From NCBI GenBank assembly GCA_027596945.1, contig JADGJH010000137.1, forward strand, positions 2,418-28,497: a DNA stretch of 26,080 nucleotides, written 5' to 3'. Source of the stretch: Physocladia obscura (taxonomy: Eukaryota > Chytridiomycota > Chytridiomycetes > Chytridiales > Chytriomycetaceae). Under the pieces are notes generated by a model. It searched no databases and was not told the origin of the DNA. It worked only from the letters and a program-made list of their open reading frames with translations. Shown here piece after piece: positions 9,038 to 19,156 of the stretch. Positions within the stretch are counted from its first letter, which is position 1; every line of letters starts with the position of its first letter. Both the position numbers and the translations under genes were made by a program.

Positions 9038-10479
9038 TCATTTTGCAGAGACACAATACACAAGAAGCCATCGAATATTTATCAGCATATATTTTAAAGC
9101 TCGAGTCCACTGTTCATCTTGGTTAAACTGCACTTTGATTGAAATATTTTCGATTTTATCCTTATTGATTCTAGTTCAAAAAAATATAATGGATATATAG
9201 TAAGAATGCTGCAACTGTAAATTTTAGAATTTTGCAAACTTACAAATATGGTAGTTTAAGTTTTGCATCTCTTTGATGAATGTGGTCACCAAGTTGTTGA
9301 ATACAGTCGAGAAAAGACACAAGGGCATTATCAAATCGACGATTCCAGAATAAAACAGCTGTGAAATCATTTGATCCATACCTGCGTAAAAAAAATTAGC
9401 AAAGTAAATAAAATACTGCAAAGCACTAACAATTCATAAACAGTTCGATCGGTGGGTTTATCGCTGTCGATTTTTTCGATTCTTGAAAAACTACCCATAG
9501 GAACGAGTTTATATCTGACCAGAAAGTACTTAGCTCATCATAAAAGAGATTATACTAACCCTTTGAAAACAAATCGCAGTTTTGATGCCAACACATCAAC
9601 TAGCAATAAAGCCTGGCCCAAAGCTGCATTAATTTCAGACCACTCAACAGGTTGGTTCGGTAGTCTTCCCAGCCGAAATCCATTGATGGACGCAAAGGGC
9701 CCGTCATGCCAAATATAAAAAGCATCATTATATACATTGGTAGATTCAAGCCTGTTCAACTGTGCTTTCGCAATAGCTTTTGTGGAGAGCATGGAAGCAT
9801 GGTGAGCAGAAATATTTATGGCTTGAAGTTGGAGAGCGTTCACATCTGCCCAGTACTGCGTTTCCTGGCGATCCAGATCCGCAAGTTCGCGTTCGGCGTC
9901 TGCAAGTTGTGAAGCGACGTAACGGGACGCGTCTTGGAGACGAGAATATTCGGTAAGAGTTTCACGAAGAAGAGTTTCGTCGTCTTTGCTATCAACATTT
10001 TTGTCATCGTGATTGTTGTTACTGTCGCAGTTTGAATCCAGAGCTGTTAAATGAGCGGCATATGCATCTCGTTCACGCCGCGCATCGGCAAGCGCTGTTT
10101 CAAGACGCAGCTGTACTTCTGCTGCACATTCAACACACAGGAGACATTCGGCTGGGGCAGTTACATCGGTTGTTGTTTGCTCAGCTTCACTATCGATCAA
10201 CCGCTGGAGCCGCGCGGTTGTGTTGAGCCGTGCCGATGCTGAGTAATTTTTCGCCCGGAGACCACTAACAGCTGTCGGTATTGCTTTTGCTGGTACTGTG
10301 ATTGTTGTTGCCGTTAGACTCTGCTTTGCCGCACGGTCTTCGCGTTCGCTCAGAACAACAAACGATCCACCACCGTCTGATGTGCCGTCCAACTTGTCTC
10401 TGTCTTTTGTTTCCTTAACGTCTTTATCTGCTGATACCGTTCGCAATATGCTGCCACATTCATCGCAGATGGCGTTCAT
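9038..10479 (-). CDS. ATG6: Autophagy protein ATG6 / Beclin 1 (424 aa, 4 exons)
   Basis: A core subunit of the class III PI3-kinase (Vps34) complexes that start autophagosome formation and act in vacuolar sorting. Minus-strand exons: 9560-10479, 9431-9514, 9244-9381 and 9038-9170 (1275 nt, phases close). The N-terminus has the CxxC pair CDECG (C5, C8). The second cluster is CLLCVEC (C112-C118). A coiled coil covers about residues 119-215. The evolutionarily conserved domain holds FYIWHDGPFASINGFRLGRL and PVEWSEINAALGQ, then YKLVPMGSFSRIE, FWNRRFDNALVSFLDC and the closing QFNQDEQWTRALKYML. The start at 10477-10479 fits the family; an in-frame ATG at 10522-10524 would add 15 residues. The linker at residues 20-105 is poorly conserved. 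The intron 9515-9559 is only 45 nt. Unlike its flanks the gene is CpG-rich. Confidence 0.95.
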
Positions 10480-11061
10480 TCTTCTTGAAATCCGAAATTC
10501 AGATTGTTCGTCTCGGAGTTGCATATTGGCTTCTGACCAGAGCTTACTAATTAATGAGGAAGCAGACCAAAAAATTGAAATAACTTAGACAGAGCAAATT
10601 TAGTTGAGTTGGGGGCAAGAATAGGGCCTACTCCATCATCACTTCAATTCTAAAGAGTAAATTGGCCTTTGTATCCAAATGTCATAATCCTCAGGTAAGT
10701 TCTATCCATAGCGCAGTTAAGTCTGTGATGTCTAAAATCTAAATAATGACTTATGAAACCCAGGGACATGGGGCTTGTGATTGACAAGATTTTTCTTGAA
10801 AATCATCCTTCAATTATTTTCATAAATCACCAACAAGAGCATTCAAATAATAATAATGAAGAAACTTATATATATTTATTGAAGTGAACACATACTAAAA
10901 TGATATACTTACTTGCATGATATTGTGATGGAGATTCTTTGATTTTTAATGGTTAGCTTTGTGTAGGTAGAATACAGGCAAAAGCCTGGTAATTTGTGTA
11001 TGTGAACCAATTCAGGGTAGATTGCCATGTCATTTTGCAGGACTCATTATTCTTAAACCTG

Positions 11062-11332
11062 TTACATATCAACATTGACTTTCAAATTGCAGGTGTATTT
11101 TCCTGATCCGTTTTTGCCCTCTCTCAATCCTCCTTCTTCTTTGCTGCAGCCTCTGCAGTAGCCCATTTTGTTCAACTGCTTTTTGTTGGCTTTGGTGAAT
11201 GTCAACTTTAATAAAATTTTCCAGCTTTGCAAGTATCTTTTTAACTGTTCTTCCCATGCTTGAAAACTCAAAGACTTTCACAATCTCATTTGCAGCCACA
11301 TTTCCGGTTTTATTGCAACTGAATGGCATCAA
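11062..11332 (-). pseudogene. Unidentified coding remnant with a basic helical segment
   Basis: A minus-strand stretch reads ANEIVKVFEFSSMGRTVKKI and then a very basic run (QQRRRRIERGQKRIRK). Upstream sequence (to about 11530) continues in shifted frames, for example KIVEAAKLNFDAIQLQ, so the reading frame is broken. The profile resembles nucleic-acid-binding ORFs of retroelements but no motif proves it. It lies inside CpG-free block 2. Confidence 0.25.
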
Positions 11333-12547
11333 AATTCAATTTTGCAGCTTCCACAATTTTTTCTTTGTTGAAAGGAAAATTTTTGTTTCTTCAAAAGCAT
11401 GATGAATAATAGTTTGCAAAATAATGGATCTGGCTTCAATTGCAGTCAAGATTAGATTTTGCCAATTTTGCCCAATATTTCTATCATAAAGTTTCTTCTT
11501 TGAAAGTCAACATATCTTGTTTTTCATGTTTGTAAATATTACTGAATCCTGTAGCTACAGGAACTGAGTCATGTTTACTGGCAGGAAGAAGCCATCAATT
11601 GTTAATTTATATTTTATTTATTTATTGCCTGTCTGTTTGTCTTTGGTTATTCACATTTTTTTATAGTTTCTTTCGTTTCTTTCTTCCACTTTGTATTTGA
11701 AATTTATCAGTTTTTGGGTTTTTCTCCTTTTTTCTTTTTTTTGCAGTAAAACAAATGTTTTCATAACTGAAAATGATTGGCATTATAATGAATGGCAGTT
11801 AGCTCCTTCACTTAGTTTGTGCTGACTTTAGACAGGTCACTGTTTTGTTTAGTTGATTAATAGCTTAATATCTTTATTAACAAACTAAAGTTGATTGTGC
11901 AAACAGTGAATACATGTGCTGTGTCAAATCTGCTGTTACAAGAGACTGTAAATGCCTCCATAGTATCTTGCAACTGTCTTTTCTACAGTTTTCTAAATGT
12001 TTCTATTGATTTCTAGTACAATTATTTATGAAAAATGCTGATGTTCAAAGCCCTTGTACAATACAGGGCATCTTCCACTCTGCTCTCTAGCCTGCTATAC
12101 AAGCTATGCTCTTGTTTAAAATGATCAAGGAGAGTGTGTATTTACAGGCATTTGAACATTATAGTAAGTGGAGTGGCCTGGGAATAATTCACTACCAATA
12201 GTGCCAAAATAAAATGAAGGCTGCATTGGTCAAACACATCAAAATAGCAACAGCTACACTCAGTTTTTTGAGAAATGAAAGAATGAATGGTTTTTTCACT
12301 ACAATCACCACAGCTTTATCCAATTTTTGTATGCTTCCAGATAGAATATGGATTTGCACTAAAAGTTCATACAGAGGAAACTAAGTTGACCAAAAAGGTA
12401 CAAAACACAGCATTGTATGCTCTTTTTAGAGCAGGCAATAATATTTCAATAATTGTTACACATAATTAGTGCTACAATGTAACTAGGAATCACTTTCCAA
12501 ATGCAACCTTCATGCACAGACTACACATGTGCAATGATTTATGAAAC

Positions 12548-12917
12548 TTGGCTGCAATAACATACCAGGAAACGCTAAAGCAACAGATGCAGCCAAACAC
12601 AGTCTCTTGTATCCACAACAGCATGTACAAAAATTGCTTTTGGACTGGAATTGTACAACTGGCACACAATGCAACAATTCTGGATCTAGACATTTCTGTG
12701 AAAAAATTCTCTGAGGAATCTGTGGGATCAGCAAAAGCTTTTGGACTAATAGTGGAAAAGATGTGCTGAGAGTGTGCAAGAAACAAAACAACACTGGATG
12801 TGTGCAATAATAGCATAGAAAATGAAATTCAGGATGTACTGTGGGCCACACACTTGATGGACTGGAAGGAATCATACTTGGCAATGAAATGGGCACAACT
12901 GACAACAATCAAATAAA
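12548..12917 (+). pseudogene. Unidentified plus-strand coding remnant
   Basis: A plus-strand frame is open for about 120 codons apart from one TGA (near 12766). It contains TYQETLKQQMQPNTVSC, ISVKKFSEESVGSAKAFG and, beyond the stop, ATHLMDWKESYLAMKWAQL. Amino-acid use looks protein-like, better than the antisense frames, which are rich in Cys and Phe. No domain is recognised. It is on the opposite strand to the retrotransposon further right, so a different element is likely. Confidence 0.28.
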
Positions 12918-14437
12918 AATGGATATGTAAATAGACAACAAGCAGCTTACAGCTACACATATGGTCAAGACCCAGGACATGAGCCTGGAAGAAATTGCTG
13001 AGTAGGCCCTTTCAGCTGTTGTTCCTTTTTTACCCTGGTCCCAAGAGCAATCATGTCCAGTAACTACTGTACTCTTTTTTTTAAATCATAAGCACTTACC
13101 AAAAGTGCAGGGAACTTATGTGTAGATGGATTTATAGCTTGGATGTAGGAAATATGAAGGAAATGGGATTTTGTTATTCTGTTTTTTGATTTTACATCTC
13201 TTAACTTTTCTTGTATTCTTTTGAAATTCATTTTTTGTTAAGCAATGGTGAATAAAATAATTGAAGATGTAAGTGGTGGTGTGGGGAGAAAATTTCCTGA
13301 AATTGACTGCTGTCAAACTGCAAACAACCTTCAGACAATGCAACACCAATACACAACACAGCCTGAATGCACAACAATGGCAAATGCTGCTGCTCAGACT
13401 TTATTATCATTATTGAGAGTAAATTCTCTAACTAAAGCCCATCCTCAGACTTTGAAGTTGGTTTCTAAGTGCCTGACAGCTTAATGTACTACTGTGCACT
13501 AGTTGCAGCTCATCAGAAAGCATTGCCCTCCTTTATTAATTATTTCCTCCACTCTTGCAACTTGCATTAGTTTTTTTTTGCTTGTCATCCCAGCAATCTG
13601 GTAGCCATTCTAGGTTCCCTCAAAATATCTCCACCTCCCTTCTTCTGTGATTCCACTCCCTTCAATCCCTGTCACTTTGCTATTTCAGGTGGCCATCTAA
13701 AGTCCACTTTGTCATTCTTATTCCACTGCCTCCTAGGCCCAAATCCTCCTCTTAACCTTCAGGTGGCCAGAAAAATTGCTGTGGGAAAAGGCCACCAGCT
13801 CTTCCCTCCATTTTTTATCACTGCAAAAAACCCTGTGAGAAAAACTCTGCAAGCTCTTCATCTACTTTCTCTTTCATTGATTCACTATGCTTCTCTACAT
13901 TACTAGCACAGAGTATAGTTGGATTGTTAAAATCACTAAGTGTAGTGACAAACTCACTATTTATTTGTTATAGATCTCTGGGGTCTTGTGCTTGTTAGCT
14001 TCTTTTACATTTTCTTCCCATTTCTACTTCCCATTTGCATCTTTTGTGTATTGTGTAGTTGCTTTGCTTTACTTCTGCCAGTTTTGGTGTTTGTTTTGGA
14101 GTGCTTACTTCAGTTGGTTTCTTTAGGCCCTGGTTTGAATAGATTGTTTGATTTCTTTGGTTTTGCAGAGAGTGTGCTTCATCTTCATATACTGGTGGCA
14201 CTACAACAGTTTTGCTTCAATTAGCTTTCTCTTCTTCATCTTGTTTATGTCACATTTTTCCACCCAGCAGGTACTTTCTTAATCTCCATTTTGTGGTTTT
14301 CCAACATTTGTGCTTCCAACTGCCTCTCAGAATATTCTCCACTATGTTCATGTCTTTCATTAAGTGTAATTTCTGCTTTGCAGTTAGGCATCTTTTTCCT
14401 TTCTGTATTTTTGCTGCTTGTTTCCTCTTTTTTTCTG

Positions 14438-15353
14438 TTAGAGTCTTTGTCCCATCATTTCTCTGTCATTATCATACCAGGTCCCAAGCCATGCTCTAAA
14501 TTTTTCTGTACAGCCTTTTTCAACTATTACCCATTTTTTTTCTTCCTTTGTTTTATAGTGGTTATCATTTGCAACTGTGCTTTTTGTATGTTCTGAGCCT
14601 CTTTTTCCTGCTTTCTGTTTCTTTTCTTTTTTTTGTGCTGCTTCATCAGTTTTTTTGCCAAGAAGGTTTACATTTTCATGCATTATTTGAACTCTTTCCT
14701 CATGGGGGTTTTTGCACTGCCATAGGCATTCATTGGATTCAGGTATATTTTCATTACAGCATCTGCAGCTTCCATCCTGATATAGTGTTGGCTTGTTTCT
14801 TGCCATAATCACTTGAGTTGGCAGTCTGTTGTGAATTTTTTGGACAGTTTTTGAAGCTGTATGAGTAGATTTCCTAATGTCTGCCAAGATGTTAATTTTT
14901 TTTGGATGAAACTTAATGAGTGATTGTCATTGTTATCAAGCTTTCTTGGTGTCCTAAATCTGCCAAGAAGTCTGCCTTTTGATTCCCTGCCCTTTGACTT
15001 TTATGAGTATTGCTGGTGACCCAGGCCTGCTTCTTACTATTTCACAAGTTACTGTTGCACCATATGTATCCTCAATTTTCCACAGGTCTCTTGGTTTCAT
15101 ATTCTACTTTTGTTTTTGTAGCTTTTTGTGCTCATGCATGACATTGGCATTGTCAATAACAAATTTTTTTTCTCCTCCTGTGAGAAGTGCTACTTGGGCA
15201 GTAACTCTCTCTGTTTTTGTTCACAAGGTCCATCCATTTGTTTTGAAACTTATGACTTTTTCTTTGTTTTGTCCCTTTGTGATTACTACACCCCCAGCCA
15301 GGCTTGGATGTGTGCCATCTTTGGTGATGGATGAGTCATCACTATATATTTGA
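14438..15353 (-). mobile_element. Decayed, 5'-truncated non-LTR (LINE) retrotransposon: RNase H domain and C-terminal Cys knuckle
   Basis: On the minus strand the sequence reads IYSDDSSITKDGTHPSLAGG (about 15353-15290), the first RNase HI strand with its catalytic Asp. Next come TERVTAQVALLTGG (the Glu is Gln here), FVIDNANVMHEH (third acidic site, about 15150) and KVKGQ. After a one-base shift comes GNQKADFLADLG (14952-14987), the GN-x-x-AD motif with the last catalytic Asp. Downstream are HNRLPTQ and a Cys cluster CRCC...NECLWQC (14714-14767), the arrangement found at the C-terminus of RNase H-bearing LINEs. In-frame stops and shifts show it is dead. The TGA at 15221-15223 sits where CGA would fit. 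No reverse transcriptase is recognisable before the CpG block ends at 16147, so the copy is 5'-truncated. Confidence 0.75.
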
Positions 15354-16236
15354 TCTTTTTCTGGACTATTTGTGTTGTTTGTCCCAATTATTGTGAGAAT
15401 TTCTTCTGGGGTGCATTAAAAGTTTCAGCTTGTCTTTTACCCTCCTTTCTCATTTCTTCTGTTGTGCCTTCAGCCTCCTTATGCACAAGGTAGAAGTTTA
15501 TCAGTGATAGTTTTATTACTTGATAGTCTTCTTCCATGTCCATGTTTGCATTGTTTCCTGGTTTTATGCTGTGTTCCTGGTTATTTTCTTCAAACTGTTC
15601 AACTGTTCTCCTTTCTTCTTTCTCAATTGGTCTGGGAATTTCATTTGCACTGTGTTATATTTGACTCTTTTGCTCTTCCTTATTTGATCCTCATTTTTCC
15701 AAGTAGTGGTTATTCTGTATACAAAGTCCTCTCCATCTCCTACATCTATTCTACAATCTACCATGTCTATTGCATTGATATTTCCCATTCTCTGGGTTTT
15801 TCTTTTAGACTGCTGTTTTATAACGTCCTCTGTTTTAAGCTGTAGTTTCCATCTCAATGTGATTGTTGATAAAGGGGTTTGGCTTGAATTCTTGTTGCTC
15901 TGCTAACCTTGTTTCACCATTACTGTCCTTTTTCATCAGAGTATATTCAGAAAAATATGCCACATTATATTACTATGTGGTGCTGCTTTAGAAATAACCA
16001 GCAAATATAAACAGTTTTGGATAACAACTTGAACTCACTCAACATCCAAAACAGTCCATGGCTTCAAAATTTCTTATAATGGATAGAATTGCCTCAACAT
16101 GTATCTATACAAATATTCATGGACAATCAGGGATTAGTTATAAAATCCGAAGGCAAAATCAAAAGTTCATAATCAATGAAATAGACATAATTGCAGCAAC
16201 ATCAATTTTTCAAATTCGATTTAAAATTATAAAAAA

Positions 16237-18393
16237 CTAATTTTCTGTATTAATCACAAAACTTGATTCAATTTTAACTTCTGATAAAACATACTCTGAC
16301 ACAAGATGAAAGAATCCAATTGCTTTAGCATGTTCATGAGAAACACGTGACACAAAAATACAGTCATCCTGGCAAACGAACAGCCCCAAGTCAATGCTAT
16401 CATTTCCATCAGCATTGCAAATTTCATCAAATAGCATCTGTCCATTCTTTTCAAACTGTGTAATTGGCAAGAGAGCAAGAAAAACCGAATTTCCGGTGAA
16501 AATCACAACTAAGCTGAACTCATGCAATTGCGGCGCATAAAGTCCAGCCAACTTCAAAGAAAGCATGGAAATCGCTTCTTCGGAAACTTTATCCCCACAA
16601 TTATGCTCAGAGTAGCGCTGGGTAATCTCGGGTGATATTCTTTTCAAAAATGATGCAAGCCATCCTGAAACCAAACGGTCAGTGTTCTGTGTTATATCCA
16701 GTTCATCGGTTCCTATGACCACATTATGGAGATTTTCGTGATACGAGACAATAATGCGAATAGAGTTTCTTCCCACGTTTTGGAATTTAAGCGCCCTGCG
16801 TTGATTTGGGGGCGCATTTGGTGCAAATAAAATACCAGTGCCATATTCGACCGCAACAGGATGCTGGTGCTGCGAATGAGCAGATGTGGGCATTAAATGC
16901 ACATAACGTTTTATAGCTTGTGAAAAATGACGCATGCAAACATTTGGAAGCCAAGACTCCAACACTGAGATGTCTTCGTGGCAATCACAAGTTTGCGGGC
17001 GTGCAACTCTCAATCCAACTGGCAGAGCACCAGCAAGTACGAGTCCATGCATGAAATCTCTCACACGTTTGATATCATGTTCCTTGTCGGAAATATAATT
17101 GACCTCCACTTTCAAATGGTGTATTGCCAGACGTCCGTAAATTTGATCGGCATCATAGTAACTCGCACGATCGTCTTCAAAAGATTGACGGAGATCGAAA
17201 ACTGAGCCGGAACGTGCTCCTACGCGATGAAGAATCCGATCCATGGCGTGAACGCAAAAAAGAAGGGTTTGAGGTGGATCACTGGGAGAATTGTCGATAA
17301 CCAAATGATAAAGTTTTTTTGCTTGAAGATTTTGACTTTCCGCTTGAGCAATTTCTTGTTTTGTCATTTCGACATGAGTGTATACAGCTTGCAAAAAAAG
17401 TAAGTCCTTACTTTTTGAGAAACAAAAAGTTAATAGGTAGAATACCGTGCTTAGCCAAGCAGCGCTCCTGAAGAGTCCATACACGTTTGTTGTAGCTCAT
17501 GTTCCTGCATTGATTGATAGCAATGCGTACATCCGATACAAGCTTATCTAAAGTTGTGTCCCACCACTCAAAACCTTTTTTTGATTTATTAAATGAGTCC
17601 TTCTCCAATTTGGTTTTAACGGCTTTGAGAAAAATTGTGATTTTGTCTTGGGCATTAGTGTAGATTGCAAAATCATCTGCATCCAAAATAATAAAGGTTC
17701 TAGCAGCATTCTCGTAAATGGCGTCCATACGTTGCACGTGGTATTCCTTATCTTCTTGCGAGTCTTGATCGATCGATAAAAAGTCAACCCATATCGGTAG
17801 CTTGGACACTTCAGCGATTAGGGCAATGTGGTGGATTTTTTGAACTGGATTCACTGGTACACGTCTGCCAAAGAGAGTTAAATCTTGGGTCGCTGCAAAC
17901 AAACATAAACAGGGAGTTCAATTTCAATAAACCGTCGAATATTGTATATTGTATTCGAACTTGAGTTCGGAATTGAAAGAAAACCTGAAAAAAAACAAAC
18001 CTTGCCAAACATGGGAGACTGTTCCGATTTTTTGTCCACTTAGTTTCTGATCAACAATTTTCATATGGACTCCGTCGTTTTTGCTTGCGGAAAATACCAT
18101 GAATTTAGTGTGAACAGCGTTTGGATCTAAAAGATGAATATGTTATTTGACCTTGTTTACTGATTAGTTGTGTTTTTTGGAATGAGTGCTCACCACTCGA
18201 TTCATTACCAACAACATCTCTTTGTTTGCGAGCCTTCAAAGCAACATTAAAAAACTTTTCCCCCTTAGTTTGGACACATATATTATTATGAACCTGTTCT
18301 GTCGATAAACTTTATAGAACTTACCCAACCCATTTGAATCAATTTTTCCAAGAATTTGCTGCAAAATGAAAAACATGCAATGAGAAGTTTCAT
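16237..18393 (-). CDS. HET (heterokaryon incompatibility) domain protein, 620 aa, 5 exons
   Basis: Minus-strand exons: 18325-18393, 18194-18263, 18001-18126, 17446-17892 and 16237-17387 (1863 nt, all phases close). HET blocks appear in order: VSHVWQ (residues 83-88, matching the usual SYVWG-like block), IWVDFLSIDQDSQED (from 122), the HVQRMDAIYENAARTFIILD block and YNKRVWTLQER (about 223-232). In filamentous ascomycetes HET domains trigger non-self cell death; in other fungi the role is mostly unknown. The C-terminal 380 residues (238-620) match no family I recognise. They contain LRVARPQTCDCHED and end without a membrane segment. The start ATG (18391-18393) is the first Met in frame with exon 1; exon 1 is the least certain part. 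The gene is CpG-rich, in contrast to the block at its 3' end. Confidence 0.85.
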
Positions 18394-18428
18394 CACAAAA
18401 AAAGAATTCTGCACAGCCAAGCAGATGA

Positions 18429-18554
18429 AGGAGCCTGCACTCACTATATGATTATTTCTTTCAAGGAATAGCTATAACAAAGCTAGCTACTATCTATGGT
18501 AAGTCTGTACCGACCATCTATAGATGGTGGCGATGTTTCAAGAGCAACTTGTAA
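18429..18554 (+). mobile_element. Helix-turn-helix remnant of a DNA transposase (Tc1/IS630-like), weak
   Basis: A 41-codon plus-strand stretch just upstream of the HET start codon reads GIAITKLATIYGKSVPTIYR followed by WWRCFK. It has the layout of the N-terminal HTH of Tc1/mariner or IS630-type transposases (small-residue turn, then T-I-Y-R-W recognition helix). It ends at a TAA. A shifted frame beyond it is open but shows no DDE motif. If real it is a fragment only. A chance HTH-like match cannot be excluded. Confidence 0.35.
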
Positions 18555-19156
18555 GTGAGAAAGGGCATTCAAAGAATATTGCAAATTTTTATTGTCACTG
18601 GCCAACGGCTTTCTTGGAAGAGTGTGCTATTGCTCATTGCGATGATTCAAAGCAAAAAAAGAAAAGAATCGCATTTTTTCAATTCAACTCGAGAGGGAAA
18701 TAATTTCTTTCTTTTTTTTTCTTTTTTTTTGTTTTTTGAAGTCAATCGAATTGTCTTTTTCAGTGAATTTTTTCGTTCAAACGGAAGATATTGAAAAACA
18801 CGCTGTTTTAATTCTGGCTTTCTTTGTCATCTCCACAGCAATTTTATAATTTTTTGGGTTTGTCAAGCACCTACAGTGAAGTCAGGAATGACCCTAATGC
18901 ATGTAAAAAGATGTTCAAAATTCTTTCATCCTTTCTCAGCCATTTGTACCCGATAGAACGCAAGAATCTCTGAAAGAAATCTCGATTCTCCATTTCTAAA
19001 AATAAAATAAAACTTCAACAATAATTGTAATTATTCAAACTTATCTATCAGTCCAAATACAAAATAAAAAGAAAAAAAACAGTCAAATATTTAGTTGACA
19101 TCAAAAATTCTACTTTTTTTTTTTTAACTGCGAAGACACGACAATTCAAAAGTACT
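18555..19156. other. Intergenic region between HET gene and chitinase; one doubtful small ORF
   Basis: Contains T-rich tracts (18712-18740) and no recognisable gene. A minus-strand ATG-to-stop frame of 40 codons (18871-18993, beginning MENRDFFQRF) is rich in aromatic and basic residues. It could be a small protein or an exon, but nothing supports expression. The chitinase transcript's 3' end must lie at about 19000-19150. Confidence 0.4.

Larger units (their letters stand above)
10561..16147. other. CpG-depleted block 2 (about 5.6 kb), repeat-derived
   Basis: I count six CpGs by eye in this stretch (near 10712, 11109, 11305, 11674, 12573 and 15824), against about 190 expected from composition. 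It starts roughly 80 bp upstream of the ATG6 start region and ends about 90 bp before the HET gene's stop codon. Its right part holds a decayed non-LTR retrotransposon. The left part (10600-13480) holds only short broken coding-like pieces. Long T-rich, C-containing tracts occur at 13990-14650. No tRNA, rRNA or inverted terminal repeat was seen. Confidence 0.88.

Noticed and set aside
10032..10588. Plus-strand frames over the ATG6 5' half
   Set aside because: Antisense of the ATG6 N-terminal region and coiled coil; no independent motif.
12510..12908. Minus-strand Cys/Ser/Pro-rich frame of 132 codons
   Set aside because: The opposite strand reads much more like protein; this frame is its shadow.
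13988..15906. Series of plus-strand Phe/Leu/Cys-rich open frames that look like membrane proteins
   Set aside because: They are antisense to the decayed LINE; the hydrophobic look comes from the T-rich strand. The minus strand carries real RNase H motifs.
5660..16147. CpG loss explained by repeat-induced point mutation (RIP)
   Set aside because: Classical RIP prefers CpA and leaves TpA-rich DNA with many stops; here CpA and TpG are abundant and the loss is specific to CpG, which fits methylation-deamination better. A dinucleotide count would settle it.
18871..18993. 40-codon minus-strand ORF as a small gene
   Set aside because: ATG-to-stop frame only; no homology, no splice or promoter support. 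Mentioned in the intergenic entry but not called.
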